Shown here one piece after another: positions 25,525 to 35,062 of a stretch of 64,000 nt of DNA (position 1 is its first letter; the number at the start of each line of letters is the position of its first letter). The notes beneath the pieces were generated by a model. That model was not told the DNA's origin. It did not search any database and worked only from the letters and a program-made list of their open reading frames with translations. This stretch comes from an uncultured Bacteroides sp. (GTDB lineage: Bacteria; Bacteroidota; Bacteroidia; Bacteroidales; Bacteroidaceae): the NCBI GenBank assembly GCA_902492205.1, contig CABUKU010000015.1, positions 1-64,000 on the forward strand. Reading direction: 5' to 3'. The position numbers and the translations under genes are program-made.

Positions 25525-28500
25525 ATGGAAAAAATGGAGAAAATGAAACACGCAAAAGTAATCAGAAGAATAGCTTCCCTACTTGTTTTATTATCGTTTC
25601 CTATTTTATTAGGAGCGCAGGAACAAAGTGTTACATTGCAAATCAGAGACATGAAAGTGGAACAAGCCATCTTAAAACTCCGTAAAACAAGTGGTTATAA
25701 GTTTCTTTTCAATCACGAAGAAGTTAAAAATGCAGGCGATAAAACCATCGAGATGAAGAACCGTCCTTTATCAGAAGTAATGGATGCACTCTTGGCAAAT
25801 ACGAACCTGACATACCGCATTGAAAAAGATATAGTAGTGATTATGCCCAAGAAAAAAGCACCTGCCAAAATGCAAAAGGTGAAGATTAACGGACTAGTCA
25901 CCGATAAAGATAAGAATGCTTTACCCGGAGTAGCCATTATCAACTCTTCCACCGGATGGGGAACTACTACCGATATAGACGGTAATTTCATATTGGAAGT
26001 GCCTAACGATGCTCATACTGTGCTTTGTTTCAGTATGCTGGGTATGAAACCGCAGGAAATAATGTTAGGCAACCGCCGTACTTTCAACATCGTCATGGAA
26101 GAAAACTCCGTTCAACTAAGTGATGTGGTAGTAACAGGATACCAAACCATTTCGAAAGAACGAAGTGCCGGTGCATTCAGTGTAATATCCGGAAATGAGA
26201 TAAGTGATAAAACAGGACTGACCGGAAATATTATTGAAAGTATGGAAGGTCTGACAACCGGCCTAAGTGTCAATTTCGGTGAAGGACAAGATAAATTCCT
26301 TATCCGCGGTATCACTTCCATCAATTCCACACGCAGCCCGCTGTATGTAGTAGACGGCGTTCCCATGTCTGCCGAATCTTTCGAGAAAATGATTAACAGC
26401 AACGACATCGAAAAAGTAACTTTCCTGAAAGATGCAACTGCCGCATCCATTTGGGGAGCACAGGCTGCAAACGGGGTAATGGTCATAACAACCAAAGAGG
26501 GAAGCAATACCGATAAGAAAGTACATATCAGTTACAACGGTTCTTATACTTACAAAGGAAAACCCGATTATGACTACATGCAGTATATGCCGAGCGATAT
26601 GTTCATCAAAAGTGCAAAAGAGATATTCAATCCGGATTTCTACACATGGAATTCAGTAACAACGACTTCTAACGGTATCACAGGAAGCCTCCCTATTGTT
26701 TATCCGCATGAAATGATTATGTACCAACAACTCAATGGTGAAATTTCATCTGCCGATGCCGATAAAGCACTGTCACAATTAGCTTCACAAAACAACAGGG
26801 AGCAGATAGAGGACAATTTCTTAACAGGAGCTTTCTTTACCAAACACAGCCTCTCTTTCCGTGGCGGCGGAGAGAAATATAATTTTTACGGTTCTTTCGG
26901 ATATGAACATGATGTAACATCAAATCGTGACAAGTCCAATGACTATCAGTTGAACCTGAAACAAAACCTCAAACTGACCAAATGGTTAAGCTTTGATTTG
27001 GGAATCAACCTTGCATTATCCGATAATAAATATGCCATATCGCCATACAACACAAACTTGAATACCATTTTCCCTTATATGATGTTCAAAGATGCCAACG
27101 GCAATGCATTGTCTCATGCCGATTTAATCTATTATGAGCCCAACCGTCTGGATTATGAACAAAAAAGCGGGAAAAGCCTCAACTATGTACCATTGACTGA
27201 CAACAAAGAAGGATTCAACCAAAGTTTAGGTTATGATGCCAGAGTAAATTTAGGTATCCAGGTTAAACTATTGAAAGGTCTTTCTTATGACGGACGTTTC
27301 CAATATCAACGTGGAAATAACAAGAAAGAAACCTTTTATGCCCAAGACTCTTACCGGGTAAGAGAAGAACTGATAAGTTTGGCAACCGTGGATAAAACTA
27401 CCGGTTCGCCTGTCTTTTATTTACCAACCACCGGAGGATATTATCAGACGACCAATAATAACACAACTAATTGGACAGTTCGTAACCAATTAATGTTCGA
27501 TCGTATATTCGATAAGATTGATTCACAGATAACAGCTTTGGTTGGTATGGAAATAAGAAGTGACAAAGTAAACATCCAGAACACCAATCTGAGAGGGTAT
27601 AACCCTCAGACAATGACTTATACTAGTTATGACGAACTGACTTTGCAGACAACAGGAGTGAAGAATCCTATTATTCCGACAACCGGTTCGAGTGCCAAGT
27701 TATCCAATAGAACAAACAGCTTCTCTGAAACTGAAATGCGTTTTGTCTCCGCTTATGCCAATGCAGCTTATACATGGAGAAGCAAATACTCTTTAAATGC
27801 AAGTATTCGCGTAGACCAATCCAATTTGTTCGGCAGCGATCCCAGTGTGCAGTTTAAACCTATCTGGGCTGTGGGCGGTGCATGGTCGTTAGGTCAGGAA
27901 GAATTTATGAAACAAGCCGATTTTCTAAACAGGTTAAACCTTCGGTTCAGTTACGGACTTGGCGGTAATTCTCCCGATCCGGGACTTGGCGGACCTTATG
28001 ATATACTTTATCCGGTAAACAACAGTTTGTTTTCCAGCTTAGGACAAGGATATGTGGTTATCACTCCTGCCAATGATAAACTGACATGGGAAAAGACAAG
28101 CATCATTAATGCCGGAGTAGATTTCGCCATGTTCAATCACCGGTTATCAGGTAGTGTAGATGTTTATTTTAAGAACACTACCAACTTATTAGGTGATATA
28201 GCTCTACATCCATCCACCGGTTGGGGAAAAGCATTGGCAAACTTCGGTTCCATGAAGAACTCCGGATTTGAGTTATCACTGAACAGCCATAACATAAAAG
28301 GAAGAGAGTTTAACTGGCTCACCGATTTTACCCTGACATACAATAAAAACAAAGTTACCGAATTGTATATTGAAGACGGTCAATCTCCCTCTTCCCTGAT
28401 AAAAAAGAATTTCGTGGCAGGATATGCCGCACAGAGTTTATTCGCTTATCAATGGGCAGGATTGGATAATATGGGCGATCCGCAAGTATATGACGAAAAG

Positions 28501-29079
28501 GGGAATAAAGTAAAGCTATCCAAAGACATGACAGACATTGCCGCATTGCGTAACATGGGAAGCATGCAACCTCTATGGTATGGCGGACTCACAAACACAT
28601 TCAACTACAAAGATTTTACTTTGTCTTTTATGTTTGTATACAATTTGGGACACAAAATGCGTAATGATCTCAACAGCTTTTGGAGCGGACGCTTAACCAG
28701 TAACATACATAAAGATTTCGATAACCGTTGGAGAGAAGAAGGTGACGAACTTAAAACTAATGTCCCCGCCTATGTTTCCAATTCCAAAGAATCTGTAACC
28801 CGCCGGGAATATGACTTTTATCAATATGCAGACATTAATGTACTCAATGCTTCATACATTAAGTTGAGAGACTTGTCACTTTCTTACTCCTTGCCAAAGC
28901 ATATTTGTTCAAAGTTTGCAAGTGAAAGTATCAGAGTCCGTTTGCAAGCTGCCAATCTTTTCTACATCGCAGCCAATAAAGAAGGAATAGATCCCGAAGC
29001 ACAGAACCTGAGATATGGAAGACGTACTACACATTACGGCCCTTCTTACTCCGTGGGACTTACTATCAATTTTAAATAA
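25525..29079 (+). CDS. SusC/RagA family TonB-linked outer-membrane protein with STN domain
   Basis: 1184 residues. Order: signal peptide (about 1-31); STN secretin/TonB N-terminal domain (40-95), the hallmark of sigma/anti-sigma-controlled receptors; CarboxypepD_reg-like beta-sandwich (118-200: VTDKDKNALPGVAIIN); TonB plug (205-320: RSPLYVVDGVPMSAESFEK, VMVITTKEG); and a 22-stranded barrel ending in GLTINFK. It imports a nutrient too large for porins, with SusD as its lid, driven by TonB. The nearby TlpA-like gene and lack of glycosidases leave the ligand open (not necessarily a glycan). Confidence 0.94.
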   Translation: MEKMEKMKHAKVIRRIASLLVLLSFPILLGAQEQSVTLQIRDMKVEQAILKLRKTSGYKFLFNHEEVKNAGDKTIEMKNRPLSEVMDALLANTNLTYRIEKDIVVIMPKKKAPAKMQKVKINGLVTDKDKNALPGVAIINSSTGWGTTTDIDGNFILEVPNDAHTVLCFSMLGMKPQEIMLGNRRTFNIVMEENSVQLSDVVVTGYQTISKERSAGAFSVISGNEISDKTGLTGNIIESMEGLTTGLSVNFGEGQDKFLIRGITSINSTRSPLYVVDGVPMSAESFEKMINSNDIEKVTFLKDATAASIWGAQAANGVMVITTKEGSNTDKKVHISYNGSYTYKGKPDYDYMQYMPSDMFIKSAKEIFNPDFYTWNSVTTTSNGITGSLPIVYPHEMIMYQQLNGEISSADADKALSQLASQNNREQIEDNFLTGAFFTKHSLSFRGGGEKYNFYGSFGYEHDVTSNRDKSNDYQLNLKQNLKLTKWLSFDLGINLALSDNKYAISPYNTNLNTIFPYMMFKDANGNALSHADLIYYEPNRLDYEQKSGKSLNYVPLTDNKEGFNQSLGYDARVNLGIQVKLLKGLSYDGRFQYQRGNNKKETFYAQDSYRVREELISLATVDKTTGSPVFYLPTTGGYYQTTNNNTTNWTVRNQLMFDRIFDKIDSQITALVGMEIRSDKVNIQNTNLRGYNPQTMTYTSYDELTLQTTGVKNPIIPTTGSSAKLSNRTNSFSETEMRFVSAYANAAYTWRSKYSLNASIRVDQSNLFGSDPSVQFKPIWAVGGAWSLGQEEFMKQADFLNRLNLRFSYGLGGNSPDPGLGGPYDILYPVNNSLFSSLGQGYVVITPANDKLTWEKTSIINAGVDFAMFNHRLSGSVDVYFKNTTNLLGDIALHPSTGWGKALANFGSMKNSGFELSLNSHNIKGREFNWLTDFTLTYNKNKVTELYIEDGQSPSSLIKKNFVAGYAAQSLFAYQWAGLDNMGDPQVYDEKGNKVKLSKDMTDIAALRNMGSMQPLWYGGLTNTFNYKDFTLSFMFVYNLGHKMRNDLNSFWSGRLTSNIHKDFDNRWREEGDELKTNVPAYVSNSKESVTRREYDFYQYADINVLNASYIKLRDLSLSYSLPKHICSKFASESIRVRLQAANLFYIAANKEGIDPEAQNLRYGRRTTHYGPSYSVGLTINFK

Positions 29080-29097
29080 CAGAAAATAAATACAATT

Positions 29098-30582
29098 ATG
29101 AAACATACAACTAAAATACTCCCCGCGCTTTTATTAAGCTGTATTTTGTTATCAGGCTGTTCGGACTTTCTCGATTTGAAGCCTAAAGGAAAAGAGACAC
29201 CCACTAAATTCGAGCATTATCAAGGGCTGATGAACAATACGATGTTCGTGAACATCAGCAATACAGAACAAAATGCAAATGGAAGCATATCCCCGGGCGT
29301 AGAACCTTTATACATGATGTATATGGGAGACGACCTCACAGCAGACCAAACTTCTTTTGCTTCTTTGGACAGAACAGCTTTGGCAGCCTACAAATATGAA
29401 GCAGACATCTTCAACATAGAAGATCATTCCGCAGAATGGAATGCACCTTATCAGCAAATTTACAGTTACAATGTAATTGTAAACGGAGTAATGGATGCCG
29501 AAGACGGATCCTATGAAGATAAATTAAAAATACAGGCGGAAGCACGGGTAGGAAGAGCTTATATGCACTTCCTGCTGGCACAATTCTTTGGAAAGCCATA
29601 TAATAAAGAAACGGCAGCAAACGACCTATGTGTACCCATCGTAACAAAGGCCACATCTGCCGAGCGGAACTTCACACGTGCCACAGTGCAGGAAGTATAT
29701 GACTTCGTTGTCCGTGAACTGGAAGAAGCATGTCCGCAATTGGAACAGGAAACCAAACACCGCCTGCGCATATACCGGGCTGCCGGATATTATATGTTGG
29801 GAAAAGTATATCTCACAATGGGAGAATATGAAAAAGCATTAACCGCCTTGACTGAAGCAGAAAAAGCAACCCGCCATTCAACTGTCACATTAGGATTGCT
29901 TGATTATAATACCCAATTAGAAAAATGGGGTTACAATCCACTCCTTGCTCATATATGGGGATTGATGGGTAGTTTCCCTATGAATTTTGATGATGACAAC
30001 ACAGAAGTAATCTGCAATAAGCAATACAACATCATGACAATCGTATTTGCCATTTATCCTCCAATGGTATATGTCAAACCCGAGTTCATGAATCTATATG
30101 AACAGTCGGATTTAAGGCGTGCTTTTTTCCACAACGTAGACTACTCGGGAAGTACTGTATGGCCTTATTACCGACGAATTCAACACATGGTCTATACGCT
30201 TGCCGGAGATATGGCAGACCTGTACCTGATGCTCGCCGAATGCAAAGCGCGTACCAATGATTTGAACGGAGCCAAAAGTGACCTCTTCACCCTGCGTAAA
30301 AACCGTATGCCGGAAACTGTCGCAAGCGTTCCAGACAATATCGATTCTAAAGAGAAGCTCATCCGTTTTGTCATTGATGAACGCAAACGCGAATTTATGA
30401 TGGCCGGAACAAGATGGTTTGACATGCGCCGGCTATGGAACGATCCTCTTTTCCAAGAGGATAAAAAGAATTATACTCATACCAACGGAACAGATGTATA
30501 TACCTTAACAGAAGACAGGCTGGTATTCCGCATTCCGCCACAAGTAATGAGTTTCAGCACCGACTGGAAAAACAATGATTAA
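29098..30582 (+). CDS. SusD/RagB family surface lipoprotein
   Basis: 494 residues with a lipoprotein signal (LLLSCILLSGC, Cys21) and the SusD fold of tetratricopeptide-like helices (for example AAGYYMLGKVYLTMGEYEKAL near 225-245) and the C-terminal RagB/SusD motif (LIRFVIDERKREFMMAGTRW FDMRRLW region, about 425-450). It binds the substrate on the cell surface and covers the SusC channel. It starts 18 bp after SusC and 21 bp before the TlpA-like gene. The length is on the short side of the family range. Confidence 0.92.
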   Translation: MKHTTKILPALLLSCILLSGCSDFLDLKPKGKETPTKFEHYQGLMNNTMFVNISNTEQNANGSISPGVEPLYMMYMGDDLTADQTSFASLDRTALAAYKYEADIFNIEDHSAEWNAPYQQIYSYNVIVNGVMDAEDGSYEDKLKIQAEARVGRAYMHFLLAQFFGKPYNKETAANDLCVPIVTKATSAERNFTRATVQEVYDFVVRELEEACPQLEQETKHRLRIYRAAGYYMLGKVYLTMGEYEKALTALTEAEKATRHSTVTLGLLDYNTQLEKWGYNPLLAHIWGLMGSFPMNFDDDNTEVICNKQYNIMTIVFAIYPPMVYVKPEFMNLYEQSDLRRAFFHNVDYSGSTVWPYYRRIQHMVYTLAGDMADLYLMLAECKARTNDLNGAKSDLFTLRKNRMPETVASVPDNIDSKEKLIRFVIDERKREFMMAGTRWFDMRRLWNDPLFQEDKKNYTHTNGTDVYTLTEDRLVFRIPPQVMSFSTDWKNND

Positions 30583-30603
30583 CTTTCTAAATAAAACAAT
30601 CTT

Positions 30604-31785
30604 ATGAAACAGATTACATTTACATTGATTTTATGCTTTTGCTCACTGACTGCAATGCAAGCCCAAGAAGGAACGTTTACCATTCATGGCAAACTGGCAA
30701 ACATGACTGATAAACATCTACTTCTTCTTTTCAACATGTCAAACGACGGTTTTAAAATAGATACGCTCAAAGTTGAAAACGGAGCATTCACCTACACCGG
30801 GAAATGCCGGAACCGGGAAACAAGAACCCTTATGCTTTCCGACACCGAAAAGATGAAAGAGTCAAGAGAAAAAGGCAAAGGAAAAACAACTGCCATGATT
30901 GGAAGTTTTGAATTATCTCCTTTTGTACATCCCGGAGCAGATATTGAACTGTCAGGTGATGCCAATGACTTCCCTCTTATCAACCTGAAAGACAGTAAAA
31001 ACCAAATCAATGAAGATTACATCACTGTCAAACTCCTTGGTGCAAAACAGCAAAAAGAAATAAACAAGCTTCACTACATCATCAACGAAGCCCGTTGGAG
31101 TGACGACAAAGAGACTGCCAAAACAACCCAGATGCGTGTAGGCGAGTTGAGCAAAGAAATCAGCAAAATCAAAAAAGACTGGATTGCAACTCACCCGAAT
31201 AACGAATATGCAGCCTATCTGTATATGACTACTTTCATGAACGGAACCCCGATAGACGAACTGCAAGCTCAATATGATAAATTTACCCCGGCTGTGCAAC
31301 AAACAGAATATGGTAAAGCCATTGCCGATAAAATTAAAGCAGAAAAAAGAATTATTGCAGGTGCAACTGCCCCGGATTTCACCATGAAAAACATCTATAC
31401 GGGTAAAGATGTGTCCTTAGCTGATTATAAAGGCAAATATTTAATCATTGATTTCTGGGGTTCGTGGTGCGGACCGTGCCGGGCAAGCCATCCACATCTG
31501 ATACAGCTATACAAACAATATAAAGGAGATAAATTCGACATTATCGGAGTAGCCGCCGACCGCAAAGACAATGTTATCAAAGAAGCTGCGGACAAAGACG
31601 GATTACTGTGGCCTCAATTCAATATGTATGAGCAGCGCAACGGGCAGGAAGCTATCAATAAGTTATATAACATTTCCGCTTTCCCCACAAAGATATTGGT
31701 TAACCCTCAAGGAATCATTGAAGCCATTTATATTGGAGACACAAAAGAAATAGATGCCAAGCTCAAAGAACTGTTAGGTAAATAA
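30604..31785 (+). CDS. Periplasmic TlpA-like thiol-disulfide oxidoreductase with DUF4369
   Basis: 393 residues. A signal peptide (to about residue 20) is followed by a DUF4369 beta-domain (about 24-130: TFTIHGKLANMTDKHLLLLF), a helical spacer, and a thioredoxin fold from 252 with the redox motif WCGPC (288-292) in FWGSWCGPCRASHPHL. It probably reduces or isomerises disulfides in the periplasm. It is the last gene of the sigma-FecR-SusC-SusD operon, with a terminator 15 bp on. Its regular association with such operons suggests it processes what SusC imports, for example disulfide-bearing or metal-chelating peptides; this is inference. Confidence 0.88.
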   Translation: MKQITFTLILCFCSLTAMQAQEGTFTIHGKLANMTDKHLLLLFNMSNDGFKIDTLKVENGAFTYTGKCRNRETRTLMLSDTEKMKESREKGKGKTTAMIGSFELSPFVHPGADIELSGDANDFPLINLKDSKNQINEDYITVKLLGAKQQKEINKLHYIINEARWSDDKETAKTTQMRVGELSKEISKIKKDWIATHPNNEYAAYLYMTTFMNGTPIDELQAQYDKFTPAVQQTEYGKAIADKIKAEKRIIAGATAPDFTMKNIYTGKDVSLADYKGKYLIIDFWGSWCGPCRASHPHLIQLYKQYKGDKFDIIGVAADRKDNVIKEAADKDGLLWPQFNMYEQRNGQEAINKLYNISAFPTKILVNPQGIIEAIYIGDTKEIDAKLKELLGK

Positions 31786-31799
31786 ATTCTCTTTTTATT

Positions 31800-31833
31800 A
31801 AAAAAGGAATGTGGGAAACTGCATTCCTTTTTT
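31800..31833 (+). terminator. Terminator of the sigma-FecR-SusCD-TlpA operon
   Basis: AAAAAAGGAATG (31800-31811) and CATTCCTTTTTT (31822-31833) pair perfectly over a 10-nt loop, ending in a T-run. Confidence 0.9.
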
Positions 31834-31834
31834 C

Positions 31835-31842
31835 TATCTTTG
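31835..31842 (+). promoter_or_regulatory. -7 box of the crcB promoter
   Basis: TATCTTTG, an exact TAnnTTTG, lies immediately after the preceding terminator and 22 bp before the crcB ATG. The leader is too short to contain a fluoride riboswitch. Confidence 0.6.
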
Positions 31843-31864
31843 CAATCTCAAAAGATAGAAAACC

Positions 31865-32239
31865 ATGAAATCAATCATATACGTATTTATCGGAGGCGGC
31901 ACAGGAAGTGTCCTGCGTTATCTCATGCAGATGGTAATCAACAGGAATATTATCACTGCCTTTCCTCTTGGTACATTCGTGGTAAATATCATCGGTTGCA
32001 TGCTCATCGGTATGTTCTACACGCTATCCGACCGTTTCAACCTTTCCCAAGATATTCGTTTGTTGCTTACAGTGGGGCTATGCGGAGGCTTCACTACTTT
32101 CTCCACTTTCTCTACCGAAAGCCTTAATTTACTAAAAGGAGAGCTTTATGGAATGTTTCTTCTTTATACACTGTCGAGCGTGGCTATCGGGATTATCTTT
32201 ACTTTCGCTGGTATCTGGTTAGGCAAGAACTTATTTTAA
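31865..32239 (+). CDS. crcB: Fluoride ion channel CrcB (Fluc)
   Basis: 124 residues with four membrane helices. Family motifs are complete: GGGTGSVLRYLMQM near the start, FPLGTFVVNIIGC with the pore Asn, and GGFTTFSTFSTE with the phenylalanine ladder and Na+-site residues. It forms dual-topology dimers that export fluoride across the inner membrane. It is followed 10 bp later by the pentapeptide-repeat gene. Confidence 0.96.
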   Translation: MKSIIYVFIGGGTGSVLRYLMQMVINRNIITAFPLGTFVVNIIGCMLIGMFYTLSDRFNLSQDIRLLLTVGLCGGFTTFSTFSTESLNLLKGELYGMFLLYTLSSVAIGIIFTFAGIWLGKNLF

Positions 32240-32249
32240 AGAAACGATT

Positions 32250-32894
32250 ATGAAGACTTCCAAAATGTATTATCCGGTACTAACAAACCTCACAGAAAGC
32301 GTAGTTCCTCTTGAAGCCATGCTCACAGAAGACGAGCGTGTGAGTGGAATTGCATTTAAAGGCGAAGTCTTTTCACAAATCAGGAAAGAATATGTAACCA
32401 TTAGCAATACAAAGTTTACGAACTGCACATTCAGCGAATGCCGGTTTACGGGAATGCAGCTTACCGATGTGGTTTTCGAGAACTGCGACCTTGCCAATAT
32501 AGACTTCCTGAAAAGCATCCATTACCGCACGGAGTTCATCAACTGCAAATTGCTAGGAGCCAATTTCCCCGAAGCGGCATTGAACTACGTGAGCATGCGC
32601 AACTGCAACTGCCGGTACATCAATTTCTCATTTACCAAGATGCGGACAGTTCTTTTCACCGGTTGTGACTTCCAGAACGGAATATTCAGTGACTGCAAAG
32701 CACCTGTCTTTACTTTCGACACCTGCAACCTGATAGAAACGGAGTTTTCCCATACATCACTAAAAGGTATCGACCTCACGGAATCACAGATAGCGGGAAT
32801 AAGGGCGGGAGTTACCGACTTACGCGGTGCGGTGGTCACTTCCCTGCAAGCATTGGAGCTTTCACGATTGCTCGGGATCGTCATAAAGGACTAA
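32250..32894 (+). CDS. Pentapeptide-repeat protein
   Basis: 214 residues. From about residue 30 to 185 the sequence shows the A(D/N)LxX five-residue periodicity in variants such as NTKFTNCTFSECRFTGMQL, ENCDLANIDF and NCKLLGANF, ending with ESQIAGIRAGVTDLRGAVVTS. This predicts a right-handed quadrilateral beta-helix like that of Qnr/MfpA, which mimic DNA and protect gyrase. It is cytoplasmic (no signal). The layout with a hinge near the middle recalls Qnr-like proteins, but quinolone protection cannot be claimed from sequence alone. Confidence 0.85.
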   Translation: MKTSKMYYPVLTNLTESVVPLEAMLTEDERVSGIAFKGEVFSQIRKEYVTISNTKFTNCTFSECRFTGMQLTDVVFENCDLANIDFLKSIHYRTEFINCKLLGANFPEAALNYVSMRNCNCRYINFSFTKMRTVLFTGCDFQNGIFSDCKAPVFTFDTCNLIETEFSHTSLKGIDLTESQIAGIRAGVTDLRGAVVTSLQALELSRLLGIVIKD

Positions 32895-32968
32895 CCATTA
32901 ATAGGTATTTTCAATACTCCGATAGAAAAAGCCAATAGGAATAAAAACATTGTTCGCTGCTCATTTGT

Positions 32969-32976
32969 TATCTTTG
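32969..32976 (+). promoter_or_regulatory. -7 box of the eno promoter
   Basis: TATCTTTG is an exact match to TAnnTTTG, 29 bp before the eno ATG. The only TTG upstream (32950-32952) is 16 nt away, shorter than the usual 19-21. Confidence 0.6.
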
Positions 32977-33005
32977 AACCAAACAAATAAACAAAGGTAA
33001 TTATT

Positions 33006-34286
33006 ATGAGAATCGAAAAGATTGTAGCAAGAGAAATCCTCGACTCAAGAGGTAACCCGACCGTAGAAGTAGATGTAGTTTTGGAATCAGGCATTATGGG
33101 AAGAGCATCCGTACCGAGTGGCGCATCCACCGGTGAACACGAAGCGCTTGAACTGCGTGACGGCGATAAAAAACGTTATGGCGGTAAAGGTGTTCAGAAA
33201 GCTGTTGATAATGTAAACAAGGTTATCGCTCCGAAACTTATCGGAATGTCTTCTCTCAATCAAATGGGTATCGACAAAGCCATGCTCGAACTCGATGGAA
33301 CCAAAACCAAATCCAAACTGGGAGCAAATGCTATCCTCGGCGTATCGCTCGCCGTAGCCAAAGCTGCTGCCAACTATCTCGATATTCCTCTTTACAGATA
33401 TATCGGTGGAACAAATACTTATGTATTACCCGTTCCGATGATGAACATCATCAACGGTGGTTCACACTCCGATGCTCCCATTGCTTTTCAGGAATTTATG
33501 ATTCGTCCCGTTGGTGCAAAGTCTTTCAAAGAAGGTTTGCGCATGGGAGCCGAAGTATTCCACGCTTTGAAGAAAGTGCTTCACGACCGTGGACTGAGCA
33601 CCGCAGTAGGTGACGAAGGCGGTTTTGCCCCGGCACTGGACGGCACGGAAGATGCTCTGAACTCTATCCTTGCAGCTATCAAAGCAGCAGGTTACGAACC
33701 GGGTAAAGACGTTATGATCGGCATGGACTGCGCATCATCCGAATTCTACCACGACGGCATTTATGACTATACCAAGTTTGAAGGAGCCAAAGGAAAGAAA
33801 CGCACTGCCGACGAACAGATCGACTATCTGGAAGAATTGGTTAACAAGTTCCCTATCGACTCTATCGAAGACGGTATGAGCGAGAACGACTGGGCAGGCT
33901 GGAAGAAACTTACCGAACGCATCGGCAACCGCTGTCAGTTGGTAGGCGACGACTTGTTTGTAACCAACGTCGAGTTCCTTGAAAAAGGTATCAAAGAAGG
34001 ATGCGCAAACTCTATCCTGATTAAAGTAAACCAAATCGGTTCGTTGACCGAAACGCTGAATGCCATCGAAATGGCTCACCGCAACGGATATACTACCGTT
34101 ACTTCCCACCGCTCCGGCGAAACGGAAGATGCAACAATTGCAGACATTGCCGTAGCGACCAATTCCGGACAGATCAAGACAGGTTCATTGAGCCGAAGCG
34201 ACCGTATGGCCAAATATAACCAGCTCCTCCGCATTGAAGAAGAACTCGGTGACTTGGCAGTATATGGATACAAGAAGATTAAGTAA
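33006..34286 (+). CDS. eno: Enolase
   Basis: 426 residues. It converts 2-phosphoglycerate to phosphoenolpyruvate in glycolysis and may join the RNA degradosome in other bacteria. All signature blocks are present: the flexible loop VPSGASTGEHEALELRD, GDEGGFAP, SIEDGMSENDWAGW (metal-binding Glu and Asp), LIKVNQIGS (catalytic Lys) and SHRSGETEDATIADIAV. It is monocistronic with its own -7 box and a strong terminator. Confidence 0.99.
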   Translation: MRIEKIVAREILDSRGNPTVEVDVVLESGIMGRASVPSGASTGEHEALELRDGDKKRYGGKGVQKAVDNVNKVIAPKLIGMSSLNQMGIDKAMLELDGTKTKSKLGANAILGVSLAVAKAAANYLDIPLYRYIGGTNTYVLPVPMMNIINGGSHSDAPIAFQEFMIRPVGAKSFKEGLRMGAEVFHALKKVLHDRGLSTAVGDEGGFAPALDGTEDALNSILAAIKAAGYEPGKDVMIGMDCASSEFYHDGIYDYTKFEGAKGKKRTADEQIDYLEELVNKFPIDSIEDGMSENDWAGWKKLTERIGNRCQLVGDDLFVTNVEFLEKGIKEGCANSILIKVNQIGSLTETLNAIEMAHRNGYTTVTSHRSGETEDATIADIAVATNSGQIKTGSLSRSDRMAKYNQLLRIEEELGDLAVYGYKKIK

Positions 34287-34308
34287 GTGTTAACATACTC
34301 ATTTATAG

Positions 34309-34343
34309 ATAAAAAAGCCGCTCCGCTTGACGAAGCGGCTTTT
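34309..34343 (+). terminator. Terminator of eno
   Basis: AAAAAAGCCGCT (34309-34320) pairs with AGCGGCTTTTTT (34332-34343), extended inward by CG/CG, with T-run. Confidence 0.93.
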
Positions 34344-34349
34344 TTATTT

Positions 34350-34357
34350 CATATATT
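34350..34357 (+). promoter_or_regulatory. Possible -7 box for the two-gene envelope operon
   Basis: TATATTTG matches TAnnTTTG and lies 27 bp before the ATG at 34385. A TTG at 34325-34327, inside the eno terminator loop, is 22 nt upstream. Confidence 0.4.
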
Positions 34358-34384
34358 TGCCCCCGTTACAATAACCAAACTATT

Positions 34385-35050
34385 ATGAACACAAAACTAA
34401 AACACCTTTTATGGATAGGAATCCTATGCTTTCCTTTCCTGCTTCAAGCCCAAACCAATCATCGCAGCGAAAGCAACATGCTGTCTGTCCACATCGGCCC
34501 GTCATGGTATATGGACAATCCGGTGGGACTCACCGACTATGGCAGCCAATACCTGAACAGCCTCGAAAAAGGGGGTGTAAACTGGAACATGGAATACACC
34601 TATCTGTTTATGCACACCCTCTTCACTCCGGGTATAGGCATACTTTATCAGGGAAGCAGGCACAGCGCCCGGCTTCCCGAGAGTTCGGACAAACTCCTCT
34701 CCCACTACATCGCCCCGCAAGTATCTTTATACTACCGTCCGGGCAGGTTCAACATAAACTTTGTTATGGGAATGGGAGCACTCATTTACAAGAATAAAAG
34801 CACGGTTTACGACAAGCCCCGCCAAGTGAAACTAAGCAAGTTGGCTATTAACTTCGGTCTCGGTGGAGAGTACCTCATTACCAAACACTGGGGAGCCTCG
34901 GCAAGGCTCGATTTTATGGGCGCTTTCCCAAAAGCATATACCGTTAAGTATCACGGAAAAGAATGGGAGGTATATCCACATCATCCCCTACCTGTCAGCG
35001 ATGTCCTATCCTTACTGACCTTCTCTGCCGGAATCAATTATCACTTTTAA
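34385..35050 (+). CDS. Outer-membrane beta-barrel-like protein of unknown function
   Basis: 221 residues with a signal peptide (LLWIGILCFPFLLQAQ). The mature part alternates aromatic and small residues in beta-strand fashion (MLSVHIGPSWYMDN, APQVSLYYRPGRFNINFVMGMGALIY, LAINFGLGGEYLITKHWGASARLDF) and ends in a phenylalanine (FSAGINYHF), the usual outer-membrane insertion signal. I expect a small (about 8-strand) barrel. It is followed 12 bp later by a lipoprotein gene. No specific family is recognised. Confidence 0.7.
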   Translation: MNTKLKHLLWIGILCFPFLLQAQTNHRSESNMLSVHIGPSWYMDNPVGLTDYGSQYLNSLEKGGVNWNMEYTYLFMHTLFTPGIGILYQGSRHSARLPESSDKLLSHYIAPQVSLYYRPGRFNINFVMGMGALIYKNKSTVYDKPRQVKLSKLAINFGLGGEYLITKHWGASARLDFMGAFPKAYTVKYHGKEWEVYPHHPLPVSDVLSLLTFSAGINYHF

Positions 35051-35062
35051 AAGCCAAATACC

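Noticed and set aside
31800..31864. Fluoride riboswitch before crcB
   Set aside because: After the upstream terminator and the -7 box only about 22 nt remain before the ATG, too short for the riboswitch.
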